Below, piece by piece: positions 25,206 to 33,654 of a stretch of 64,000 bases of DNA. The notes under the pieces are model-generated. The model did not search any database. It was given only the letters and a program-made list of their open reading frames with translations, and was not told where the DNA came from. The first letter of the stretch is position 1. Each line of letters starts with the position of its first letter. The translations under genes and the position numbers were made by a program. Source of the stretch: Virgibacillus_O sediminis (GTDB lineage: Bacteria; Bacillota; Bacilli; Bacillales; Amphibacillaceae); contig NZ_JBHRRZ010000001.1 of NCBI RefSeq assembly GCF_042643265.1, positions 128,639 to 192,638 of the forward strand, read 5' to 3'.

Positions 25206-25433
25206 TATTTTCTATTCCGAAGCAATTTATTTTTTGTTCTCTTTATAGTAATATTACATATAATTAGAAAGTAAAATTATGGTAGTTACATATTTACTGT
25301 TATCATTAATTATAGTAGGAATTTATAAGATAAACAAGATTCATGTCAACTAGCTGTTGCATCTTTAGAGATAATGCACTTTACAGACGAGATCAACCAG
25401 GTTTCTACATTTTGGAGGGGGGAAATCACTATA

Positions 25434-26540
25434 ATGCAATATAAGAACCATGGCAGAGAAGGAGTCTCAGGGATCTATCCAAGCTTCCCAGAACAAATAC
25501 AGACCGATCAGTCTAAGCTCCCTCCATCAATTTTGAGATGGATAGGTGAGGCTGCTGATGCAGTGATAATTGTATGGGATGAAGATGGGAATGCCCAGTA
25601 TATTTCCAGGGCCTTTGAGCAATCGCTTGGATATAAATTGTCCGAAATCCAAGCGCTGAAATGGCATGATTTGGTATCTCGGCAAGATGCCTGCTATATA
25701 AAGAAAACAATCGATAAAAGTGGAGGACACGACCAGGTATTTACAAGCAGTCTTCTACATAAGAACGGCCAGTATATCAGGTGCCAATGCAAACTGAGAA
25801 AGATTACAGATCAAATGACTGGCTCCATATTTTACGCTAGTATCATTAAAGACATGACAGAGAGAAAAGAATTGGAAGAAATGATTATTCGCTATGAAAA
25901 AATGTCGGATGCAGGGCAGCTTGCGGCAGGTATTGCCCACGAGATACGGAATCCTCTGACCTCATTGAAAGGATTTTTGCAGCTTCTCCAGGCAAAAGTA
26001 AAGGGAAGAGATGAATACTATAAGATAATGCTTGAAGAAATTGAAAAAATGGAAAAAATCACCACCGAACTATTGTTTGTTTCCAAACCATTAACCGAAA
26101 ATATGAAAATGGAACCCGTAACCGAAATGATTGAGGATGTAGTGACACTTTTGTCAACACAGGCAAGAATAAAGGGAATCGACATTGAGTATGCGGGAGA
26201 AGATGGCGCATTTGTCTATTGTGATCGTTCACAGGTTAAGCAAGTACTCCTCAATTTAATTAAAAATGCTGTAGAAGCGATGGAAGAACCAGGCACCATT
26301 CAGGTGAAAGCCAAAAAAAGTGAGGAAGATGTTTGTATACAGATAATTGATGAAGGTGCCGGCATTCCGGAAGAGCTCATTCAAAAATTAGGGGAACCCT
26401 TTTTCACGACAAAAAAAAGTGGGACTGGCCTTGGACTAATGATTACCAAGAAAATTCTTGAAAGGCATAATGGAAAACTGTCCATTAAAAGAAACAGAGA
26501 AAAAGGCAGCACTTTCGGAATATACTTTCCGATACAGTAA
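25434..26540 (+). CDS. PAS-domain sensor histidine kinase (sporulation kinase type)
   Basis: This 368-residue soluble kinase has one PAS domain (about 33-147), a dimerisation domain with phospho-acceptor His169 in AAGIAHEIRNPLTSLKGFLQ, and a HATPase domain with NLIKNAVEAME, DEGAGIP, FFTTKKSGTGLGL. The H-box closely follows that of KinA-KinE, which phosphorylate Spo0F to start the sporulation phosphorelay, so a Spo0F partner is inferred. No response regulator gene is adjacent, as is typical for these orphan kinases. ATG 25434 follows GGAGGGGGG; an in-frame ATG at 25374 lacks a site. It has no transmembrane helix. Confidence 0.88.
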   Translation: MQYKNHGREGVSGIYPSFPEQIQTDQSKLPPSILRWIGEAADAVIIVWDEDGNAQYISRAFEQSLGYKLSEIQALKWHDLVSRQDACYIKKTIDKSGGHDQVFTSSLLHKNGQYIRCQCKLRKITDQMTGSIFYASIIKDMTERKELEEMIIRYEKMSDAGQLAAGIAHEIRNPLTSLKGFLQLLQAKVKGRDEYYKIMLEEIEKMEKITTELLFVSKPLTENMKMEPVTEMIEDVVTLLSTQARIKGIDIEYAGEDGAFVYCDRSQVKQVLLNLIKNAVEAMEEPGTIQVKAKKSEEDVCIQIIDEGAGIPEELIQKLGEPFFTTKKSGTGLGLMITKKILERHNGKLSIKRNREKGSTFGIYFPIQ

Positions 26541-26634
26541 GTTATAACTTTAGACCATACTTCTTTTCCTTTGGTATAATTTTTACTTATCATTTTAAAT
26601 AAGATATTGATATATCTACTTTTATGTTAAATAA

Positions 26635-26663
26635 TTGTTTTATAGACTGTCTTCGTATAAAAT
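26635..26663 (+). promoter_or_regulatory. Possible acnA promoter
   Basis: TTGTTT (26635-26640) and TAAAAT (26658-26663) are 17 bases apart, about 140 bp before the aconitase start. The surrounding AT-rich dyads could be CcpC sites, as known for B. subtilis citB, but I could not assign them. Confidence 0.35.
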
Positions 26664-26805
26664 ATAACTCGAAATGATAATTTTCATTCATTTCTTATCT
26701 TAATGAAAGTATCAGTAATTTGAAATGTGAAAATGGTCATATACCCGTTTTCTGATGGAAATTCGGTGCAGTGGCCAAAGCAAGTATTGGGAGAGGGGTT
26801 AAAAT

Positions 26806-29514
26806 ATGGGAAACAACGCGTTTAATTCCAAGAAACAGTTTAACGCAAACGGAAAAACGTATAACTATTATGACTTAAAAGCGGTTGAAGAGGCAGGACT
26901 GGGCAAAGTTTCCCGTTTGCCATTTTCTATCCGCGTTCTATTGGAATCGCTTCTACGACAGCATGATGGCCGTCAGATTAAAAATGAACATGTGGAAGGC
27001 CTTGCAAAATGGGGAACAAAAGAAGGGGAAGGCAGCGATGTACCTTTCAAGCCATCCCGTGTAATTTTACAGGATTTCACCGGGGTTCCTGCGGTTGTTG
27101 ACCTTGCTTCTTTAAGGAAAGCTATGGTGGATATGGGTGGAGAGCCAAATAAAATCAATCCAGAAGTGCCAGTTGACCTAGTTATCGACCACTCTGTGCA
27201 AGTCGATGAATACGGTACTCCTAATGCACTTCAAGCTAATATGGATCTTGAATTTGAACGCAATGCCGAACGTTATGAGTTCTTGAACTGGGCTCAGAAA
27301 GCTTTTGAAAACTACCGGGCAGTTCCACCGGCAACCGGTATCGTTCACCAAGTTAACCTAGAATACATTGCAAACGTTGTCCATGGAGTCAAAAACAGTG
27401 ATGGAGAATATGAAGCATATCCGGACACACTAGTTGGTACCGATTCCCATACCACTATGATCAATGGCCTAGGAGTCCTTGGATGGGGCGTAGGCGGTAT
27501 TGAAGCTGAAGCCGGAATGCTTGGGCAGCCGTCATTTATCCCGGCACCTGACGTTATTGGTGTGAAATTTACCGGAAGTTTCCCTAATGGAACAACAGCT
27601 ACTGACTTAGCCTTGAAAGTTACTCAAGTGTTGCGGGAGAAAAATGTGGTTGGCAAATTTGTTGAATACTTCGGTCCTGGGCTGAAGGATATGCCTCTTG
27701 CAGACCGTGCAACCATTTCTAACATGGCACCGGAATATGGTGCTACTTGCGGATTCTTCCCAGTGGATGAAGAAGCTTTGAACTACCTTAAACTCACCGG
27801 CCGTGACCAAGAGCAGGTTGACCTGGTTGAAAAATATTGTAAAGAGAACAATCTCTGGTACTCTGCTGATCAGCCGGATCCTGAGTACACAGAAATGGTG
27901 GAAATTAACCTCGATGAGCTTGAGCCAAACCTTTCCGGACCTAAACGTCCGCAAGATTTGATTGCTCTTTCCGATATGAAGGAAAAGTTCAATAATGCTG
28001 TCACCGCTCCAGAGGGTAATCAAGGTTTCGGGATGGATAAATCAGAATTTGACAAAGAAGTAGAAATTGAGCATCCAAATGGCAGCCGTTCCGTTATGAA
28101 GACGGGTTCACTGGCAATTGCTGCAATTACTTCCTGTACTAATACTTCCAATCCATATGTAATGCTTGGTGCAGGACTTCTTGCGAAAAATGCGGTCGAA
28201 AAAGGGCTGGATGTACCGGAATACGTCAAGACATCTCTTGCCCCCGGGTCTAAGGTTGTTACCAAGTACCTGGAAGACTCTGGATTAATGCCATACCTGG
28301 ATAAGCTTGGATTCAACCTGGTTGGTTATGGCTGTACAACTTGTATTGGTAACTCCGGACCGCTCCGCCCGGAAATTGAACAGGCTATTGCGGACAATGA
28401 CTTGCTTGTTTCTTCTGTTCTTTCAGGAAACCGTAACTTCGAAGGCCGAATTCATCCGCTTGTAAAAGCCAACTATTTGGCATCTCCTCCATTGGTGGTT
28501 GCATACGCACTAGCAGGTACAGTGGATGTAGATCTTTCGAAGGAGCCATTAGGTAAAGATAAAAATGGGGAACCAGTATATATGAATGATATCTGGCCTT
28601 CTATGAAGGAAATCAAGGAGCAGGTGGAAAATGTGGTTACACCTGAGATTTTCCGCAAAGAATACGAAAATGTATTTGAATCCAATGAAAAATGGAATGA
28701 AATCGATACAACGGATGAACCCCTGTTTGAATGGGATAAGGATTCTACTTATATCCAAAACCCTCCATTTTTTGAAGGATTGTCCAAAGAAGCGGATACC
28801 GTTAAGCCATTGAATAAATTGCGTGCCATTGGTAAATTCGGTGATTCGGTTACAACGGACCATATTTCACCAGCAGGTGCCATCGCAAAAGATATGCCGG
28901 CAGGCAAGCATCTGCAGGATAAGGGAGTTTCCCCTCGGAACTTTAACTCCTACGGTTCCCGTCGTGGTAACCATGAAGTTATGATGCGGGGAACATTCGC
29001 CAACATTCGGATCCGCAATCTGCTGGCTCCGGGGACAGAAGGCGGATATACAACTTATTGGCCAACAGGCGATGTAATGCCGATCTATGATGCCGCAATG
29101 AAATATCAGCAGGATGGAACTGGTTTAATTGTATTAGGCGGTAAAGATTATGGAATGGGCTCATCACGTGACTGGGCAGCCAAAGGGACCAACCTCCTTG
29201 GTATTAAAACAGTTATTGCTGAAAGCTTTGAACGTATTCACCGCTCCAATCTTGTCATGATGGGCGTCTTGCCGTTACAGTTCGAAAAAGGCCAGAGCGC
29301 GGATAAATTAGGGCTGACCGGAAAAGAGACCTTCAATGTAGAAATTGGTGAAGATGTAAAACCGCATGATTTAGTAAAAGTTACTGCGGTCGATGAAGAA
29401 GGAAAAACAACTGAATTCCAAGCGATTGCACGCTTTGACAGTGAAGTAGAAATTGACTACTACCGTCATGGAGGCATCCTGCAAATGGTTCTCCGTGATA
29501 AGATGGAAGCTTAA
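26806..29514 (+). CDS. acnA: Aconitate hydratase
   Basis: This 902-residue TCA-cycle enzyme interconverts citrate and isocitrate through a [4Fe-4S] cluster. The cluster cysteines lie in TSCTNTSNP (about residue 444) and CTTCIGNSGPL (about 510 and 513). The C-terminal swivel domain has GSSRDWAAKG and AESFERIHRSNLV. It is the AcnA/IRP1 type, which in B. subtilis (CitB) also binds RNA when iron is scarce. The site GGGAGAGGGG precedes the start. An FbpB-family gene follows 223 bp downstream, linking the locus to iron sparing. Confidence 0.98.
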   Translation: MGNNAFNSKKQFNANGKTYNYYDLKAVEEAGLGKVSRLPFSIRVLLESLLRQHDGRQIKNEHVEGLAKWGTKEGEGSDVPFKPSRVILQDFTGVPAVVDLASLRKAMVDMGGEPNKINPEVPVDLVIDHSVQVDEYGTPNALQANMDLEFERNAERYEFLNWAQKAFENYRAVPPATGIVHQVNLEYIANVVHGVKNSDGEYEAYPDTLVGTDSHTTMINGLGVLGWGVGGIEAEAGMLGQPSFIPAPDVIGVKFTGSFPNGTTATDLALKVTQVLREKNVVGKFVEYFGPGLKDMPLADRATISNMAPEYGATCGFFPVDEEALNYLKLTGRDQEQVDLVEKYCKENNLWYSADQPDPEYTEMVEINLDELEPNLSGPKRPQDLIALSDMKEKFNNAVTAPEGNQGFGMDKSEFDKEVEIEHPNGSRSVMKTGSLAIAAITSCTNTSNPYVMLGAGLLAKNAVEKGLDVPEYVKTSLAPGSKVVTKYLEDSGLMPYLDKLGFNLVGYGCTTCIGNSGPLRPEIEQAIADNDLLVSSVLSGNRNFEGRIHPLVKANYLASPPLVVAYALAGTVDVDLSKEPLGKDKNGEPVYMNDIWPSMKEIKEQVENVVTPEIFRKEYENVFESNEKWNEIDTTDEPLFEWDKDSTYIQNPPFFEGLSKEADTVKPLNKLRAIGKFGDSVTTDHISPAGAIAKDMPAGKHLQDKGVSPRNFNSYGSRRGNHEVMMRGTFANIRIRNLLAPGTEGGYTTYWPTGDVMPIYDAAMKYQQDGTGLIVLGGKDYGMGSSRDWAAKGTNLLGIKTVIAESFERIHRSNLVMMGVLPLQFEKGQSADKLGLTGKETFNVEIGEDVKPHDLVKVTAVDEEGKTTEFQAIARFDSEVEIDYYRHGGILQMVLRDKMEA

Positions 29515-29523
29515 TGTTTGCCA

Positions 29524-29555
29524 AAAGGCCTGTACTGCTGACAGTACAGGCCTTT
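29524..29555 (+). terminator. Hairpin after acnA
   Basis: A perfect 14-bp stem (29524-29537 with 29542-29555) with a 4-base loop; the following tail is only weakly T-rich, so termination may be partial. Confidence 0.8.
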
Positions 29556-29737
29556 GCAATTTACTGAGCTTTCAATTGACTAAAAGTTATATTAATTGAA
29601 ATAGTTGGCGATACTCCTTATTAGACAGCCAGGCTGTTTAGCCTTTGGCATCAATTACAGTCCGGCAGACGAAGCACGGGGTTTGATGATCTGTTGTGAA
29701 GGATGTCTTGCCCCGGTATAAAAAGGAGTGAGCCACC

Positions 29738-29884
29738 ATTTCTTTAAAGAAGAGATTGTCTTTTGAAGAATTAGTCCAGGAGAACCGCCAGCAAATCCTG
29801 AATGATCGATTGCTGATGGATAAGCTCGAGGAAGAAGTCGATAACCGTATGCATCTTTCTTCCCAAAAGAAGCAAGCCGAATAG
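29738..29884 (+). CDS. FbpB-family small basic protein with apparent ATT start
   Basis: A 48-residue protein whose KKRLSFEELVQENRQQIL and following acidic-basic helix match the FbpB family, small Fur-regulated proteins thought to help the sRNA FsrA repress iron-rich proteins, aconitase among them. The frame has a stop at 29729-29731 and no ATG, GTG or TTG before residue 7. AAAAGGAG (29721-29728) sits exactly 9 bases before ATT 29738, and starting there gives the family N-terminus. Rare ATT starts are known, as in infC. No Fur box is visible. The alternative is that the true start was lost by mutation. Confidence 0.65.
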   Translation: MSLKKRLSFEELVQENRQQILNDRLLMDKLEEEVDNRMHLSSQKKQAE

Positions 29885-29885
29885 T

Positions 29886-29937
29886 CAACCCCCTTCTCTG
29901 AATGGCAGAAATGTCCAGGGGAGGGGAGTTGTTTTGT
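29886..29937 (+). terminator. Possible terminator of the FbpB-like gene
   Basis: CAACCCCCTTCTCTG can pair imperfectly with CAGGGGAGGGGAGTTG, followed by TTTTG. The stem has G-U pairs and a mismatch. Confidence 0.5.
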
Positions 29938-30018
29938 ATGGGACCGGCAATCATTTACAGTTATATTGCTTCCTGTTTTGAAGAGACTATGGATGAGCCT
30001 AACAGAGGAGGGTTATGA

Positions 30019-30252
30019 GTGGTACACAATAATAATAAGCCAAAGCCTGATGACCGCAGTGACAATGTAGAGAAATTGCAAAGCATGGTACAGGATACTT
30101 TGCAGAACATGGAGAAGGCAAATGAAACCATGGAAGTTTCCCACGGCGATCAGAAAGAGAAAATCAAAGAAAAAAATGAACGCCGTGAAGCTGCTGTAAA
30201 AGGTATGCGTCAAGAGATTAAGGATGAGGCACAGCACAATAACCTTCACTAA
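30019..30252 (+). CDS. tlp: Tlp, small acid-soluble spore protein
   Basis: This 77-residue, very hydrophilic protein matches Tlp: N-terminal NNNKPKPDDRSDNVEKLQ, the central QDTLQNMEKANETMEVS and a C-terminal stretch rich in KEKNERREAAVKGM. Tlp is a minor forespore protein. It starts with GTG at 30019, 8 bases after GAGGAGG; an out-of-frame ATG at 30015 opens only five codons. In B. subtilis tlp lies between sspN and yneP near citB; sspN is absent here. Confidence 0.93.
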   Translation: MVHNNNKPKPDDRSDNVEKLQSMVQDTLQNMEKANETMEVSHGDQKEKIKEKNERREAAVKGMRQEIKDEAQHNNLH

Positions 30253-30257
30253 GCTCA

Positions 30258-30293
30258 AGCAGGGATCCCGCAGATGTGGTCGGGATCCCTGCT
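30258..30293 (+). terminator. Terminator of tlp
   Basis: A perfect 13-bp stem AGCAGGGATCCCG with its complement and a 10-base loop; the tail is poor in T. Confidence 0.7.
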
Positions 30294-30373
30294 ATTGATT
30301 ATAAGCAAAAATCTGCAAGCAACATATACATTTATGGTAGGATATAGAAAGTTAGGCATTAAGGGGGAAAATC

Positions 30374-30796
30374 ATGAAGAAGATCCGTACACCCATAGAA
30401 GTAAGATATCAGGAAACAGATCAGATGGGGGTTGTTTATCATGCCAATTACCTTGTCTGGTTTGAAATAGGGCGAACTAAATTTATTGAAAGTCTCGGTC
30501 TCAGTTATACGGAAATGGAAAAAAATAATGTGGTCTCTCCTGTTACGGATGCGACAATATCCTTTAAAAAGCCGATACGTTATGGGGAGGACGTTGCAGT
30601 AGTAACATGGGTAGAAGCATACAACGGGGTACGCACAACTTATGGATATCAAATAATTAATGGTGATGGTGAAACTGCTGTCAGTGGTACCACCGAACAT
30701 GTAATTGTACATAAAGAAAGTTTCAGACCACTTTCTTTAAGGAAAGCTTTTCCGTCATGGCATCAAGCATACTTACAAAGTAAAGAAGGAGAATAG
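30374..30796 (+). CDS. yneP: YneP, acyl-CoA thioesterase
   Basis: The 140-residue protein has the 4-hydroxybenzoyl-CoA/YbgC thioesterase hot-dog fold, with the active-site region YQETDQMGVVYHANYLVWFE (Asp near residue 15, followed by the H-x-NYL helix). It hydrolyses an acyl-CoA of unknown chain. AAGGGGG precedes ATG. It is the first gene of a pair with yneQ, which starts 1 base after its stop, and the order tlp-yneP-yneQ equals that of B. subtilis. Confidence 0.92.
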   Translation: MKKIRTPIEVRYQETDQMGVVYHANYLVWFEIGRTKFIESLGLSYTEMEKNNVVSPVTDATISFKKPIRYGEDVAVVTWVEAYNGVRTTYGYQIINGDGETAVSGTTEHVIVHKESFRPLSLRKAFPSWHQAYLQSKEGE

Positions 30797-30797
30797 G

Positions 30798-31100
30798 ATG
30801 GCATTTGGAGTTTCAAAAGAGGAACTGAAGGCTTGGAAAAAGGATGTAAAAGATGGGAAGATCGCTTTTTTGACCCATTTTTGGCTGGATGACCGTTTTC
30901 CTGGCTGTACTACAGTTACAAAGGTGGGGTGCAGTGATTTAAGCCGGTTGCAGGAATGGGGAACTCGGTACGGCCTTAAACCCGAATGGATACACCATGA
31001 TAAGAATTATCCGCACTTTGATTTGTTCGGCGATAGACAGAGGGATATTTTGAGGGGTGAGAACCAGCACGATCAATTGGAAAGATTTAAAATAAACTAG
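30798..31100 (+). CDS. yneQ: YneQ, hypothetical protein
   Basis: A 100-residue soluble protein matching B. subtilis YneQ in position and in its motifs (FLTHFWLDDRFPGCTTVTKV and PEWIHHDKNYPHFDLFG). Two conserved cysteines (CTTVTKVGC) and several His and Asp residues suggest, without proof, metal binding. It is translationally coupled to yneP. Function unknown. Confidence 0.88.
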   Translation: MAFGVSKEELKAWKKDVKDGKIAFLTHFWLDDRFPGCTTVTKVGCSDLSRLQEWGTRYGLKPEWIHHDKNYPHFDLFGDRQRDILRGENQHDQLERFKIN

Positions 31101-31137
31101 GAAAGAGGCGTACTGCAGGCACGCCCTTTCCTAGTTT
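31094..31137. terminator. Bidirectional terminator between yneQ and yneR
   Basis: A 17-18 bp stem (31094-31111 with 31121-31137) overlaps the last codons of both converging genes. Confidence 0.75.
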
Positions 31138-31424
31138 ATATATTTAAATTGCGGTTCATCGCTTTTTCTGCTGTAAGTGATTTCGAGGTCTTTTCCATCA
31201 AAGTACCAAACATCGGCATTTTCAATAAAGAAGTTGATCCTTTCTACCTCTTGGGAGGTATGTGGATCCTCAGGATTACTCTCTTTTACCCCCAGTGAAA
31301 ATCCGGGAATATTTCCACCCATTCCGCCATATCGGACATAAAACCGAAGCGAAGCAGTATCGTCCTCTACGTCCAATTCCCTTTTATACCATTCGGCAGC
31401 TTCTTTGCTGACTTTTAATTCCAC
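31131..31424 (-). CDS. yneR: YneR, HesB-like protein without cluster cysteines
   Basis: This 97-residue protein belongs to the HesB/IscA-like superfamily but, like B. subtilis YneR, contains no cysteine, so it cannot ligate an Fe-S cluster in the IscA manner. Recognisable segments are SLRFYVRYGGMGGNIPGFSL and FFIENADVWYFDGKDLEI. I chose GTG 31424, 9 bases after GGAG on the minus strand; a TTG at 31430 directly abuts the site. Function unknown. Its last codons lie in the terminator stem shared with yneQ. Confidence 0.85.
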   Translation of the reverse strand: MELKVSKEAAEWYKRELDVEDDTASLRFYVRYGGMGGNIPGFSLGVKESNPEDPHTSQEVERINFFIENADVWYFDGKDLEITYSRKSDEPQFKYIN

Positions 31425-31463
31425 GAGCAACCTCTCCTTTAAACCAGATTTGTGTAATCCCTA

Positions 31464-31703
31464 CTAATTTTCATCCTCATCAGCGCTGTTCTTCTTGGGG
31501 ACCAGGTCAACTCCGCCCGGGTGGAAAGGATGACATTTACTGATTCTTTTTATGGTCAAGTATGCTCCTTTTACTGCTCCAAAACGCTCAAATGCCTCCA
31601 ATCCATATGCAGAACAGCTTGGATAAAAGCGGCAGGAGGGGGGAGTGAAAGGGCTGATTGCCTTCCGGTAAAAATTGATGACCCCAATAAAAATGTATTT
31701 CAT
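31464..31703 (-). CDS. yidD: YidD, membrane protein insertion efficiency factor
   Basis: This 79-residue protein has an amphipathic N-terminal helix (FIGVINFYRKAISPF) and the conserved PPSCRFYPSCSAYGLEAFER with three cysteines, then CHPFHPGGVDLVP. YidD assists insertion of inner-membrane proteins with YidC. AAGGGG precedes the start on the minus strand. It lies between yneR and plsY, where B. subtilis has no such gene. Confidence 0.93.
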   Translation of the reverse strand: MKYIFIGVINFYRKAISPFTPPSCRFYPSCSAYGLEAFERFGAVKGAYLTIKRISKCHPFHPGGVDLVPKKNSADEDEN

Positions 31704-31795
31704 ACAATGACCCCTTCAATGGTTCCTTCTTCAAGCATCTTATGTTTCAGTATACTAAAATCTCTAGACAAGGTTCAATTTATTGATTTGTATGG

Positions 31796-32377
31796 TCACA
31801 TCCATGTGATTTTCGGTTCCGTTTTATTTTTTATCCGTTTCAAATTTTCTTTATGTCTGTAAAAGACGAATAAAGTAAGTAAGGCAATGACAATGGTAAG
31901 ACCGGGCTCCCCCATAATAGCTGAAGCAATCACAGAAATGACACCAGTGATCATGGAAGAAAGCGATACATACTTGGAAAGATATAAGGTCAACAGAAAA
32001 CTTGCAATCATAATTACAAATAAAAGCGGGTTGACACCGAGGATAATACCGCTCGAAGTGGCCACGGCTTTTCCTCCTTTGAATTTGGCGAATAACGGAT
32101 AGGTATGTCCGATTACGGCAAATAGTCCAATAACAAGCCGATTGACATCTGCATCAACCAGAAGTGGAATGCTTGCAGCGGCAGTGCCCTTTAGAATATC
32201 AGCCAGGGTAACAATTATTCCCGCCTTTATTCCAAGCACCCTGAATGTATTGGTGGCACCAAGGTTCCCGCTTCCGTGTTCTCTGATATCAAGCCGGTAT
32301 CCAACTTTTCCGACTATCAGTGCAGAGGGGATAGATCCCAAAAGATATGCAATGATAATAAATAAAATATAGTCCAT
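31796..32377 (-). CDS. plsY: PlsY, acyl-phosphate:glycerol-3-phosphate acyltransferase
   Basis: This 193-residue polytopic enzyme makes lysophosphatidic acid from acyl-phosphate (provided by PlsX) and glycerol-3-phosphate, the first step of phospholipid synthesis. The conserved loops are GSIPSALIVGK, EHGSGNLGATNTFRVLG and KFKGGKAVATSSG. It corresponds to B. subtilis yneS, which also lies beside yneT-parE-parC; here a two-gene ABC transporter separates them. TAGGAAC precedes the ATG. Confidence 0.95.
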   Translation of the reverse strand: MDYILFIIIAYLLGSIPSALIVGKVGYRLDIREHGSGNLGATNTFRVLGIKAGIIVTLADILKGTAAASIPLLVDADVNRLVIGLFAVIGHTYPLFAKFKGGKAVATSSGIILGVNPLLFVIMIASFLLTLYLSKYVSLSSMITGVISVIASAIMGEPGLTIVIALLTLFVFYRHKENLKRIKNKTEPKITWM

Positions 32378-32583
32378 AAAATGTTCCTACTTTCTAAAGA
32401 ATTTCGCAGCAGTCGATTATGTTGTTATTTTAGCATGAAGTCTTGATGGAAAGAACCTTAAATCTAAAATATCATGGTCTCTCCCTAGAAGTATATGGTT
32501 TCCATTGAGAGCTTTTAGGGTATAAACTAGAGGTTCAACTAATAATAGGGCATCCATGCAGCCCTCCAGCAGGGGTGAGGAAG

Positions 32584-33654
32584 ATGATTGAATTCAGGAA
32601 TGTATGGAAAACATATACAGACGGGACGGAAGCTGTAAAGAACTTCTCTCTTAGCATCAACAGTGGAGAAATTGTCACCTTGATAGGACCGAGCGGGTGT
32701 GGAAAGACGTCCAGCCTCAAGATGATCAACCGCTTAATAGAGCCTACTGCCGGCTCCATTTACATAAACAACCAAGATATAAAAGACTTTAATATCCATG
32801 AACTCCGATGGAATATCGGGTATGTTCTTCAGGAAATTGCATTATTTCCTCATTTGAGCGTTGGAGAGAACATTTCAGTTGTGCCGGAGATGAAGAAATG
32901 GAAACGAAAGAGAATGATGCAAAGAAGTGAGGAACTGCTGGATATGGTCGGCCTCGAACCGTCCACCTACATGAACAGAATGCCCTATGAATTATCCGGT
33001 GGGCAGCAGCAGCGCATTGGGGTTATTCGTGCGTTGGCGGCTGATCCGGATATTATCTTGATGGATGAACCGTTTAGTGCATTGGATCCGATCAGCAGGG
33101 AACAGCTTCAGACAGATATCCGCCAGCTACAGCAGGAAATTGAAAAAACTATTGTATTTGTTACCCATGATATGGATGAAGCCATGGCAATCGGTGATAG
33201 GGTTTGTCTCATGGAAGACGGGGAAATCATTCAATATGATACTCCACAGCAGTTAATATTGAACCCGAAGAATCAATTTGTTAAAGACTTTATCGGGGAA
33301 CGCAAATCTCCTTGGCATACAGCCGTTGATGTAATTGCTAAATCAGCTGACGACAGAGTTATCACCGAAAGCTTTTTTGATACGGGCCATATTCCTGAAC
33401 ATGGGCTGTTTGCAGTATGTGATGATGACGGGAGATATTTGGGGGCAGTGCAGAACGGGGAATCTACAGCCATTATGACGTTGGAAAACGATATGCCGTT
33501 GATTAAAGCGTCAGAAATCATGCATGAGAACCAGCAGGATTTCTTCCCCGTACTAAAGAGGGAAAAGATGATAGGCATTTTAAACCACGAACAAATAGTA
33601 TCTTTCTTGAAGGAGCGGGAGGTACAGAAGAACGGGGGTGCTCATGATGAATGA
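32584..33654 (+). CDS. ABC transporter ATPase, osmoprotectant/ergothioneine family
   Basis: The 356-residue ATPase is of the OpuCA/ProV type: Walker A GPSGCGKTSS (near residue 36), signature LSGGQQQRIGVIRAL, Walker B IILMDEPFSALD, and a C-terminal part with two degenerate CBS-like modules (about 240-350) that in OpuCA/OpuA sense ionic strength. ATG 32584 follows AGGGG at 8 bases; a GTG at 32575 lies on top of that site. The stop overlaps the start of the fused permease/binding protein gene, so the two form one operon inserted between plsY and yneT. Substrate could be glycine betaine, choline-type compounds or ergothioneine. Confidence 0.88.
   Translation: MIEFRNVWKTYTDGTEAVKNFSLSINSGEIVTLIGPSGCGKTSSLKMINRLIEPTAGSIYINNQDIKDFNIHELRWNIGYVLQEIALFPHLSVGENISVVPEMKKWKRKRMMQRSEELLDMVGLEPSTYMNRMPYELSGGQQQRIGVIRALAADPDIILMDEPFSALDPISREQLQTDIRQLQQEIEKTIVFVTHDMDEAMAIGDRVCLMEDGEIIQYDTPQQLILNPKNQFVKDFIGERKSPWHTAVDVIAKSADDRVITESFFDTGHIPEHGLFAVCDDDGRYLGAVQNGESTAIMTLENDMPLIKASEIMHENQQDFFPVLKREKMIGILNHEQIVSFLKEREVQKNGGAHDE

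Noticed and set aside
29556..29737. sspN or a Fur box between aconitase and the FbpB-like gene
   Set aside because: No frame resembling SspN and no Fur-type inverted repeat could be found there.
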